In this document: piece after piece, positions 58,501 to 64,000 of the stretch | Position numbering within the stretch: position 1 is the stretch's first letter | Layout: each line of letters opens with the position of its first letter | DNA from: Opisthocomus hoazin | Lineage: Eukaryota; Chordata; Aves; Opisthocomiformes; Opisthocomidae | Reading direction: 5' to 3' | Assembly: GCF_030867145.1 (NCBI RefSeq) | Contig: NC_134433.1 | Span: 11,235,216 to 11,299,215 of the forward strand | Length of the DNA: 64,000 nt | Translations under genes and position numbers: made by a program | The notes under the pieces: model-generated | Seen by the model: the letters and a program-made list of their open reading frames with translations, nothing else | Told to the model about the DNA's origin: nothing | Databases searched by the model: none

Positions 58501-61500
58501 ACGGCTACAGCACGTACTGCATGGGATCCTGACTTGTGTAAAATTCCTTCTCAGAAGGAATTCAACACAAAGGAAAAGCAACAAAACTGAGTGGGGAGGA
58601 ATTACACAGCGAGATGTTTAAACGACTGCAATATGCCAAGCTACTCGGTTCTTGCACTCTGTTCACCTTCACAGCGTGGGGCAATTTGGATCAGAATCGG
58701 AACAAGCACTACGCACAGTTACACAGGACAGAGATTACCTTCGGATCACAGCTGGCTTACATGGATTTAGTTTGGGAGTATCCATGGTGTACATATACCC
58801 TAGAAATAAGTTGATTTAATCTGTCTCCTTATATAGAGAAATGAGGGAAGAAAGAAAGGGAAGTGTGTTCTATAAAATCCTTTGGAACTAAACTTTGCTA
58901 CCGTACACGCTGCTTGCACTGTCATCAAGGGAATGCAAAACAATCACTCCACGCATACATCAGTACAACAAAGCACAGGCAACAGAGACCTGCTATGACC
59001 AGGACCAGTTCTGAAGTACAAAACCGATTTTAAGTTACCCTGTAATCAAACTGCACATCCATATATTTCCCAAATCGGCTGGAGTTGTCATTCCGAAGGG
59101 TTTTTGCATTTCCAAAGGCCTGAAATGAAAATGATTAGAGAGAAAAATAAATAAGTATCAAATAAGATTATTTATGACACTTTAGTGAGGCTGCCAGTAG
59201 GTTTGTCCTTTTTGCAAGGGAAACCACGAAGGAAACTGATTGCTACCCAAATTCCAATGCTGATCTTTACGCCCAGTGCAAGCACCGCAGATGGAGCGTG
59301 CCTCTGAAAACAATCCCACTCTCCCAGCAAGCTTATTCTAATGCCAGTTCACTGCTGACAACGTATGTCACGTCTGACAGCCCTCTTCCATCACAGCTAC
59401 TTGCTCGCAGCGACCTGCAGCTCCGCTCGCAGCAGGCTCTACCCAACAGGCCCAGGCCCGCCAGGCGTTCCCTCACCGGAGCGCACACTCAGCACGGAGT
59501 GGAAATATCAAGGGGCTACAAAGGCAGCCCGGGGGTGGACACTAGAGGACACCACAGCACTAGAAAATGCACCCACAAATGCATTTATCAGAGGACAACC
59601 AGCGGACGCGTCTGCTTCTGGCTTCGCGAGCTCACGCAGCGCGCCAGGACGCTTCCCACGCCAGCGCCTGTCTCCCTGCAGCCTGCCCACGCCAGAACTG
59701 CTCCGGGGGGACTGGAAGGGGCCGCGCGAGCTCAGCTGCAGACGGCCATTTCTTTGGCTTGGAAGCAGGCCGGGATTGCCCTTCGCGCAGCCCAGACTGT
59801 CTGTTCCCAGACACACAACCCGCTCCGCACAGCCCCCTGCGCCATGCCCAGGGGGTCCAGCTGCCCCCACCTCCTCAGCTGGAAAACGCGAGCGCTGCTG
59901 GTGGGACTGGATGTCAGGTTTCAGTGCGGGAGGCTCTCGAGTTACCTCCAGGACGGGATTGGATTGTAACAGGCGGTCCTTCACGGTTTCGACCTGCTGG
60001 CTGGCTGGGCAGGTCACGGCGTAGTACTGCAGGATCTTCTTAGTGGCCTCTGTTTTGCCAGCCCCGCTCTCCCCAGAGATCAGAATACACTGGTCCTTCC
60101 TCTCCGTGCGCAGGGAGCGGTACGAATTGTCTGCAATAGCGTAGCTAAGGGACAACGATAACCAGGCATTAGCTTGGTTCCACAAGCGATGGCCAGAGAC
60201 TCCTCAGCTAAGGCTACCCCACAGTGTGAACTCCTAGCAGAGACAGCTCAAGCAGAAGTCTGCGTCCATGGGCTGGGTAAGAGCGCATTGCTTCTGCACG
60301 CTGGTAAGGACACGTGAGATTGCTGACATCTCTATAAACATCTTAACCACCAAGTCAAGTTTGTGCTGGGTGATAGCACAAATCTATCAAATTGCTTTAA
60401 AAACTGTTCTTTTGACACTGTCTGATGAGAAGAGTTTCTGCAGAAGACTAAACAGTGCAGATAACCTTACTTTTCTAAATATACCTGATCTCTCAACATT
60501 GGTCCCGTGGGACAAAAACATTTTACATTCAGGAAATATCTTGTTTTCCATCAATCTTTATTCTAGCTTATCTTCTAAGTGATGACACACGCAGGAGGTC
60601 ACAACTGCACTTTGCTATCTGGGTGGCTCCCGTGTAGCCCAACCTCTCGCAGCTTCTCTCGGATTGTAGAAAGAAAGGGGTGAGCCGGCGCAGACTGGTA
60701 AGCATCCCGCAGGCTACTCCAGCTACCATCCAGCTCAGGCCAGACACTACCCAAAACACCAGATGGCTCCTCCTGCCTGCACACAGCCAGGGTTTATCGG
60801 TGCTGGCCCCGACCCCTGCTTCCTATGCTGCTTTTTCTTTCTCCTCTCTTTTTCTCCCCGCGATAGACCAGGCAGGATCTTATACCCAGAATCAGACATG
60901 CTTTTACAACACCAGAGAGAGGGAGGATGGGTCTGACCATGGTGGCAACTGTGTGCAGAGGGAGAGGAACAGGACCAGACAGGTGCAATGGAAGAGGGTA
61001 GGAGAAAAGTGCAGCATTAGCCCTTCACAGTGCACTCATATGAGACCTCCACAACAGTATTTTCAGCTGTCTTACATGTGGTGATCAAGCAGATACCCTG
61101 TCTCCACACACTTGACAATCTTTTAGTAGCTTTGCACTTTTTTTGCCCCCCCCCCCTTTTTTTTAAACTCTCACGCTATGAAATTAATTAGAAATAATCA
61201 CACCAAAATAACAGCCGTGGCCTTCTCGAGTCTATTAATATTTGGTGCTAAGGCAACACCAATGAGCTACCTAGCAACACAACTGCACGCTTACCCCACT
61301 AAATTCATCAAGTCCTCCTTTTCCCATCCAAATTCTGTCTCCAGAGTATTTTGAAAACAGCTGAATAAATGTAAATTTAATTTAAATCTTAAAAACTGCC
61401 TCTAGACTGCATGCCTTTATTGGGTGGTTTTACAGCACTGTAAGTTCAAGCAGAAGGCTAGCAGTCAGGCATCCCGCATACAGAACCACTTTACTTCAAG

Positions 61501-63645
61501 ACGTTTATGGTCCCATTTGTAGTCACCATCTCCGAACCCCCTGGCCGGCTATAAATAGGACAGGATGTGACAGATTGCTCGGGGAATGATGCTGGGTTTC
61601 CAGCCTGTAGGAGTGCTTTTCTTCTTTGACTGGCTATGTGTGACGCACTTCCGAGAGAACTCAGCTCTCAGGCCTAGCCTTACACTACTTTGACACTGGA
61701 ATAGCAATCTTGAAGTATTTTGGCTTTCTAGAATCAGTTTAGAATAAAAGAAAGAGGAAAAAAGGCATGTGAAATACTGTAAAAGGAGAAGCACAGAGTA
61801 CTACACTACAGAGCATTTCAGTGCTCCTCAGAATACTTTTAAATGCATAAATCATCAAAAAATGTAGTGTTTTTTAATAGAATTATAAAAACAGTTAAAA
61901 ATACTGTTTTCCCTGTTGGAGCAGCACTGGTATTTGGTACTGCAGTTCTCAAGGGTTTACTTATGAGCTGCACATTTTACAATTTCTTAGGGGACTAGTT
62001 AAACCAATAAAGAGAACAGCCTAAGAAATAATCAGCTACTCTGTGATTTCAGTCACTTTGCGTAGCGCATGCAGGACTTAAAGCAGAGGCGCTTAGCATT
62101 TCATGTGACACGTGGGCACTGCCATCACGCTCAGTCCTACTGCACACTAATAAAAAGGCAGCCGCAGTCCCAACTTTTCCAGAGTCCACAAAACTCTCAC
62201 CTAAGGACAAAGCAGCCCTTGCAAGTGCCCTGCTCGCAGGCAGAAGCGACTGCGCCCAGGCCAGGTCTCTGCCTGGCAGGCAGGACTGAAGGGAACCCAT
62301 GCGGCAACAGGCATTTGCAGGTGCGAGTTGGCAGCGGGGTGAGGGCTGGGGCGAGGCTGGACAGCCCGCGGCCGGAGCTGCCGCCCCTGCGCCCTCCCGG
62401 CTGCCCCGCCAGCAACCGCCTGGTGCCGATGCACGGCGCTGCCAGTTGCTGTCTTGGGGCAGATCTCTTAGCTGGGGCACCTGCACATAGACACGATGTC
62501 TCAACACGTCTACAGCAAAGGGAGAAGCAGGTTTGAGTGAAGGGTTTTTCCGGTTTAATCGTCCCATTTAGGTCCACACAAAACGCCTGAATTACTACAA
62601 AAAAGTCACATTTTTATCACAACAAATACAACTTCAAGTGTTCAGGCTGTCCCAAGTAATGGTGTTTCTCTCCCTCGCTGTGCTTGCAGCGCATTCTGTT
62701 TTGCTTACTCTCCTGGGCTACATGCCAGTAATAAGAAATAATCCGAATAGTTCACTCAAAAATAATATCACTTACTCTTCCAAGACCTCTTAAAAAAAAA
62801 AACCAACACCCACAAAGAAGTCTCCAAGAGGTGCTCAGCATTTGGCCCTTGGTCCTGAAAGAAAACATTTTGGAGCCAAATATCCTCCGTTCTCAGTCAT
62901 CTTTCTCTTTCAGTCTGACAAAAAAATTCAAACGCTTTCAAAAATAACTTTAAACCTCAAACTTTTTTTTTTTTTTTTTAAATGTGAAATTGGGAACGCT
63001 CACCAGGCCAGACCATGTAAATAAATACATTCCTTGTTCCAACAGGCTGACGGTATCTTAGCAACAAGGGAAATACCAGATAAATATTGGTCAGGCAGTA
63101 ACAGCAGAGGTAGGAAAGAAACCACCACGCATACAGACACACTCTTTCCCCTAGTTAGCCCTACGCTGAATGAGCGATGTAGCAGCAGGGGAAACTCACA
63201 GCCCGGACATGCAGACCCCAAGTAACCCTGGAACAATGAACTCCTGTCCTGCCAGGGCTGGGTAAGCAGCTCTGTTCCTCCAGCCAGGAAGGAACCACCT
63301 CCCTTTCCAAATACTGCTCTTGCAAAGACAACTCATCCTCTTTGGAGAGAGGCACAGGAATAGAAAGAGCCGCGCACCACACCCTCCGCAGGATCCTTTG
63401 TATCTCTGTGATTTTTAGTGCTGCGTCTGGGACAAGGAAAAGTCCTATTTGCTTGTTTTCACATGTCATTATTGCACACGCCTCCGTGGGAAGGGCACCA
63501 ATGGCACAGTTTACCCACAGGCCACTCACAGGTGAGGAGAAACTTCATAGAAGCTGACACCGCGGTATCGCTCCATGTTCTGTTTAGTGTAGATTTCCAG
63601 CTCCTTGTATGGATTAACAGACACCAGAACTGAGCCAATGTATGT
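43530..63645 (-). CDS. MYO1C: Unconventional myosin-Ic, all but the 5' end (30 coding exons)
   Basis: MYO1C is a single-headed, membrane-binding actin motor. It is used in membrane tension, GLUT4 vesicle exocytosis, hair-cell adaptation and, as a nuclear isoform, transcription. Thirty exons join with no frame break into 986 residues plus stop. Adding about 42 residues encoded to the right matches the usual 1028. In order: motor domain with P-loop GESGAGKT (60051-60074), switch [10 protein letters not shown] (59066-59092), switch II DIYGFE (56150-56167) and the actin-binding segment [10 protein letters not shown]; three IQ calmodulin-binding motifs ([39 protein letters not shown]); and the basic TH1 lipid-binding tail ending VAPRLNSR. 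All introns are GT-AG and most are short. The alternative N-termini known for MYO1C lie outside the window. Identity is near certain. Confidence 0.97.
44291..44303. repeat. G13 homopolymer in MYO1C last intron
   Basis: Thirteen G on the plus strand, poly(C) in the MYO1C transcript. It lies in the intron before the terminal exon. Confidence 0.85.
44504..44603 (-). CDS. MYO1C: MYO1C window exon 29 (TH1)
   Basis: Acceptor CTTCACAG|CATAAA, donor ACAGTG|GTGAGT, 33 full codons. It encodes [20 protein letters not shown] and [13 protein letters not shown]. Confidence 0.95.
44878..44975 (-). CDS. MYO1C: MYO1C window exon 28 (TH1)
   Basis: Acceptor CCTCCCAG|GGAGAC, donor GGGCAG|GTGAGT. It encodes [20 protein letters not shown] and [10 protein letters not shown]; the next Ser codon is split. 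Confidence 0.96.
45404..45474 (-). CDS. MYO1C: MYO1C window exon 27 (TH1)
   Basis: Acceptor TGTTGCAG|GCATCT, donor CAGAAG|GTAACC, 23 codons ([19 protein letters not shown] and on). Confidence 0.95.
45475..46992 (-). other. MYO1C: MYO1C intron between window exons 26 and 27
   Basis: A 1.5-kb intron, GC-rich in its 3' half, so several overlapping open frames of about 100 codons appear on the plus strand. None has splice or homology support. No repeats were recognised. Confidence 0.75.
46993..47128 (-). CDS. MYO1C: MYO1C window exon 26 (TH1, lipid-binding core)
   Basis: Acceptor CTTTCAG|TATGCA, donor GACAG|GTAAGA. It encodes [19 protein letters not shown] and [12 protein letters not shown]. 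The basic [12 protein letters not shown] stretch belongs to the PH-like phosphoinositide-binding region of the tail. Confidence 0.96.
47619..47674 (-). CDS. MYO1C: MYO1C window exon 25 (TH1, 56 bp)
   Basis: Acceptor TAATACAG|GTAATG, donor ATTAAG|GTGAGA. It encodes [18 protein letters not shown]. It corresponds to the human segment TDEISPRVLQALGSEPIQ as I remember it. Confidence 0.92.
47784..47877 (-). CDS. MYO1C: MYO1C window exon 24 (TH1)
   Basis: Acceptor CCTTGCAG|CTGGAA, donor GACTGG|GTGAGT. It encodes [20 protein letters not shown] and LFINTRL. Confidence 0.96.
47878..49073 (-). other. MYO1C: MYO1C intron between window exons 23 and 24
   Basis: A 1.2-kb GT-AG intron, AT-rich. I see no repeat or structural signal in it. 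Confidence 0.75.
49074..49157 (-). CDS. MYO1C: MYO1C window exon 23 (TH1)
   Basis: Acceptor TTCTTCAG|GCGTCC, donor CAGCAG|GTACAA, 28 codons ([20 protein letters not shown], then ISPEWKQQ). Confidence 0.96.
49882..50041 (-). CDS. MYO1C: MYO1C window exon 22 (IQ3 end, TH1 start)
   Basis: Acceptor TTCCTCAG|GTTCAT, donor TGTGAG|GTAGGG, 53 codons. It encodes [20 protein letters not shown] and [16 protein letters not shown]. Confidence 0.96.
50265..50349 (-). CDS. MYO1C: MYO1C window exon 21 (IQ motif 2)
   Basis: Acceptor ATTTTTAG|CGATAG, donor CAGAAG|GTGCGT. It encodes [20 protein letters not shown] and the start of IQ3 (WAVETIR). Confidence 0.96.
50742..50757. repeat. (TC/GA)8 microsatellite beside the IQ1 exon donor
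   Basis: Plus strand TCTCTCTC..., which on the MYO1C sense strand reads CAG|GTATGAGAGAGAGAGAG. The repeat starts four bases after the donor GT of the IQ1 exon. Confidence 0.85.
50762..50830 (-). CDS. MYO1C: MYO1C window exon 20 (IQ motif 1)
   Basis: Acceptor AATTTCAG|CAACAA, donor CACTCAG|GTATGA. It encodes [20 protein letters not shown], the first calmodulin-binding IQ motif. A GA repeat follows four bases after the donor GT. Confidence 0.95.
50930..50947. repeat. G18 homopolymer in MYO1C intron
   Basis: Eighteen G on the plus strand (C18 in the MYO1C transcript), between window exons 19 and 20. It lies 65 bp downstream of the exon 19 donor. Confidence 0.85.
51012..51088 (-). CDS. MYO1C: MYO1C window exon 19 (end of motor domain)
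   Basis: Acceptor TATTTCTAG|AACAAA, donor GTCTGG|GTGAGT, 25 full codons. It encodes [20 protein letters not shown], the end of the head, leading into IQ1. Confidence 0.95.
51270..51383 (-). CDS. MYO1C: MYO1C window exon 18 (converter)
   Basis: Acceptor CATTTACAG|GTACAA, donor GGGACG|GTTAGT. It encodes [20 protein letters not shown] and ends YKQEEYKMG with a split Arg. Confidence 0.96.
51603..51720 (-). CDS. MYO1C: MYO1C window exon 17 (converter)
   Basis: Acceptor CTCTCAAG|ATCGAT, donor CTGCAGAG|GTAGGA. It encodes [16 protein letters not shown] and [15 protein letters not shown]. Confidence 0.96.
52256..52361 (-). CDS. MYO1C: MYO1C window exon 16 (actin-binding segment)
   Basis: Acceptor TTTTCCTAG|GCAGCA, donor GGCTG|GTATGA. 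It encodes [17 protein letters not shown] and the conserved [13 protein letters not shown]. The split codon that follows gives Asp (KQAD), where the human protein, as I recall it, has Pro-Gly. Confidence 0.95.
52556..52636 (-). CDS. MYO1C: MYO1C window exon 15 (motor)
   Basis: Acceptor TCTCCGCAG|ACCATG, donor GAAACG|GTAAG, 27 codons ([16 protein letters not shown] and TDKKRPET). Confidence 0.95.
52896..52942 (-). CDS. MYO1C: MYO1C window exon 14 (motor, 47 bp)
   Basis: Acceptor TTCTTCCAG|GTTTTC, donor AAGGAG|GTGAGT. The small exon encodes [15 protein letters not shown], a universal myosin segment; the preceding Gly codon is split. Confidence 0.95.
53167..53261 (-). CDS. MYO1C: MYO1C window exon 13 (motor)
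   Basis: Acceptor TCTCACCAG|GCACAA, donor GTCACAG|GTGAGC. It encodes [17 protein letters not shown] and [13 protein letters not shown]. Confidence 0.97.
53262..54397 (-). other. MYO1C: MYO1C intron between window exons 12 and 13
   Basis: A 1.1-kb GT-AG intron of ordinary composition. No repeat or exon was recognised. Confidence 0.75.
54398..54489 (-). CDS. MYO1C: MYO1C window exon 12 (motor)
   Basis: Acceptor GTTTGTAG|GATGAA, donor CTCAC|GTGAGT. It encodes [19 protein letters not shown] and ends HPHFL with a split Thr. Confidence 0.96.
54869..54949 (-). CDS. MYO1C: MYO1C window exon 11 (motor)
   Basis: Acceptor CTTTGTAG|TGGGAA, donor ATTCTG|GTGAGT, 27 codons ([20 protein letters not shown] and on). 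Confidence 0.96.
55333..55438 (-). CDS. MYO1C: MYO1C window exon 10 (relay helix)
   Basis: Acceptor GTTTGCAG|CTTTGA, donor ATAGCG|GTAAGA. It encodes [17 protein letters not shown] and LKSEQEEY, the relay region typical of myosin heads. Confidence 0.96.
56133..56215 (-). CDS. MYO1C: MYO1C window exon 9 (switch II)
   Basis: Acceptor TATTGCAG|GAAGGA, donor [30 protein letters not shown] contains switch II (56150-56167); the next Ser codon is split. Confidence 0.96.
56448..56567 (-). CDS. MYO1C: MYO1C window exon 8 (motor)
   Basis: Acceptor GCATGCAG|CTGATC, donor TACAAG|GTAAAT, 40 codons. It encodes [20 protein letters not shown] and FSWLVNKVN. Confidence 0.96.
56864..56935 (-). CDS. MYO1C: MYO1C window exon 7 (motor)
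   Basis: Acceptor TTTGCAG|CTGCTA, donor GAAGAG|GTAAGA, 24 codons ([20 protein letters not shown] and on). A second AG ten bases into the exon is out of frame, so the first AG is preferred. Confidence 0.95.
57457..57570 (-). CDS. MYO1C: MYO1C window exon 6 (motor)
   Basis: Acceptor CATCCTAG|GATTTA, donor GCAAGG|GTGAGT, 38 codons. It encodes [20 protein letters not shown], the conserved LHLGN myosin motif. Confidence 0.96.
57804..57902 (-). CDS. MYO1C: MYO1C window exon 5 (motor)
   Basis: Acceptor CTTTTTAG|GGTCAC, donor GTGGAG|GTAAG, 33 codons, containing [18 protein letters not shown]. Confidence 0.96.
58097..58276 (-). CDS. MYO1C: MYO1C window exon 4 (motor)
   Basis: Acceptor TGATTTAG|GGGGCT, donor GTAAAG|GTGTGC, 60 codons. 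It encodes [19 protein letters not shown] and [15 protein letters not shown]. Confidence 0.96.
59039..59119 (-). CDS. MYO1C: MYO1C window exon 3 (switch I)
   Basis: Acceptor CATTTCAG|GCCTTT, donor TACAGG|GTAACT, 27 codons. [20 protein letters not shown] contains the nucleotide-sensing switch I. Confidence 0.97.
59420..59945. other. CpG-rich patch in MYO1C intron (after P-loop exon)
   Basis: High G+C with many CpG (for example GGACGCGTCTG, CGCGAGCTCACGCAGCGCGC) inside an intron. Overlapping open frames of 160-220 codons occur in three frames, as expected from the composition. It could be an intragenic CpG island; no promoter motif is convincing. Confidence 0.5.
59946..60144 (-). CDS. MYO1C: MYO1C window exon 2 (P-loop)
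   Basis: Acceptor GTCCCTTAG|CTACG, donor CTGGAG|GTAACT. It carries [11 protein letters not shown] and the ATP-binding P-loop [14 protein letters not shown] (60051-60074), and ends LLQSNPVLE. The frame stays open far into the next intron. Confidence 0.97.
60145..63529 (-). other. MYO1C: MYO1C intron between window exons 1 and 2
   Basis: At 3.4 kb this is the longest MYO1C intron in the window. It contains a mixed C/T tract near 61138-61166, a MEF2-like CTATAAATAG at 61549-61558, a CpG-richer patch at about 62170-62450 and a T17 tract (62963-62979). No exon or repeat family was recognised. Confidence 0.75.
63530..63645 (-). CDS. MYO1C: MYO1C window exon 1 (motor N-terminal part)
   Basis: Acceptor CTTTTTCAG|ACATAC, donor CACCT|GTGAGT. 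It encodes [16 protein letters not shown] and [15 protein letters not shown]. The phase-0 start implies one or more upstream coding exons beyond 64000. Confidence 0.96.
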
Positions 63646-64000
63646 CTGAAAAAGAGAACATGAAGTGGAGAGGTTACAGAAGGTCTGGCAGCAGGTTCTC
63701 CCAAGCCCAGGCTGCTCTGAAGGCTGTATGTTGCTGACAAGGGCTGCCTGCGGTGGTGTGCTGGGGGTGCTACTGAGGGTTTCCAAGGGTGCTGCAGAAG
63801 TGAGCCCTTAGCACAGCGAGAATAACATTGCAGGAGTTACACTAGACACGTCATCCTTGTTGGAAAAAAACAGCACTTACAGTTTTAACACGCAAGAACA
63901 CTGGACTATTTCTGATGCGCCATTTGGGGCCAAGTTCAAGTCTGGGGTTGCTGAAAGCCCACTAGAGAGTGAATTTGTGAAATGGAAGAATGTGGTGCGA
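63646..64000 (-). other. MYO1C: MYO1C upstream intron (partial)
   Basis: The rest of the window to the right. Translating the minus strand gave no match to the expected N-terminal head residues, so the preceding coding exon lies beyond 64000. Confidence 0.7.

Noticed and set aside
59298-60043. Three plus-strand frames of 158-223 codons opposite MYO1C
   Set aside because: They overlap in different frames across a GC-rich intron and the antisense of the P-loop exon, with no homology or splice signals.
61549-61558. TATA box for an internal promoter
   Set aside because: The match is equally a MEF2 motif, no recognisable first exon follows on either strand, and known MYO1C alternative starts are upstream of the shared head exons.
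62049-62577. Open frames of up to 172 codons in the long MYO1C intron
   Set aside because: Same composition effect in a CpG-richer patch; the peptides are low-complexity and match no MYO1C segment.
63881-64000. Possible N-terminal MYO1C exon with a donor-like GTAAGT near 63880
   Set aside because: All three minus-strand frames were read; none encodes the expected head residues before TYIGSVL.

Overview
This is a stretch of vertebrate nuclear DNA, most likely from a bird. Every protein-coding exon is flanked by GT/AG splice sites. The dispersed repeats are CR1-type LINEs, the dominant avian family. The CRK exon carries the linker motif [14 protein letters not shown], which I remember from chicken c-Crk, but several substitutions (for example [17 protein letters not shown] and AEDSEGKRG) suggest the species is not chicken. 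I cannot name the species.

Three genes account for nearly all of the coding signal. (1) CRK, + strand, 3' part only: exon 2 (2869-3404) and exon 3 (9253-9390), then a long 3' UTR to about 12612. Exon 1 lies to the left of the window. (2) YWHAE (14-3-3 epsilon), + strand, complete: six coding exons from 15985 to 40499, a CpG-island promoter at about 15300-16650, and a 3' end near 41360. (3) MYO1C (unconventional myosin-Ic), - strand: 30 coding exons from 63645 down to the stop at 43530, with the 3' UTR running to about 41895. The exons join without a frame break into 986 residues. Only about 42 N-terminal residues and the 5' exons are missing, beyond the right edge. YWHAE and MYO1C are tail to tail, about 0.5 kb apart.

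The rest is intron, UTR and a 2.7 kb CRK-YWHAE intergenic gap. It holds three recognisable CR1 fragments, one older LINE fragment, several long homopolymers (C27, C21, G18, G13, T20, A20), intronic CpG-rich patches and a few strong inverted repeats.

The three genes are neighbours in human 17p13.3 too, but as I recall the map the CRK-YWHAE pair is inverted here relative to MYO1C. Functionally they are an SH2/SH3 adaptor, a phosphoserine-binding scaffold and a membrane-linking motor. They share a neighbourhood, not an operon or known pathway. I found no evidence of a new multi-gene system. The best leads are the conserved CRK-I/CRK-II splice switch, a pair of mutually exclusive hairpins in the CRK 3' UTR, a long hairpin in CRK intron 2, a cluster of YY1-type motifs around the YWHAE start, and the gene-order inversion.
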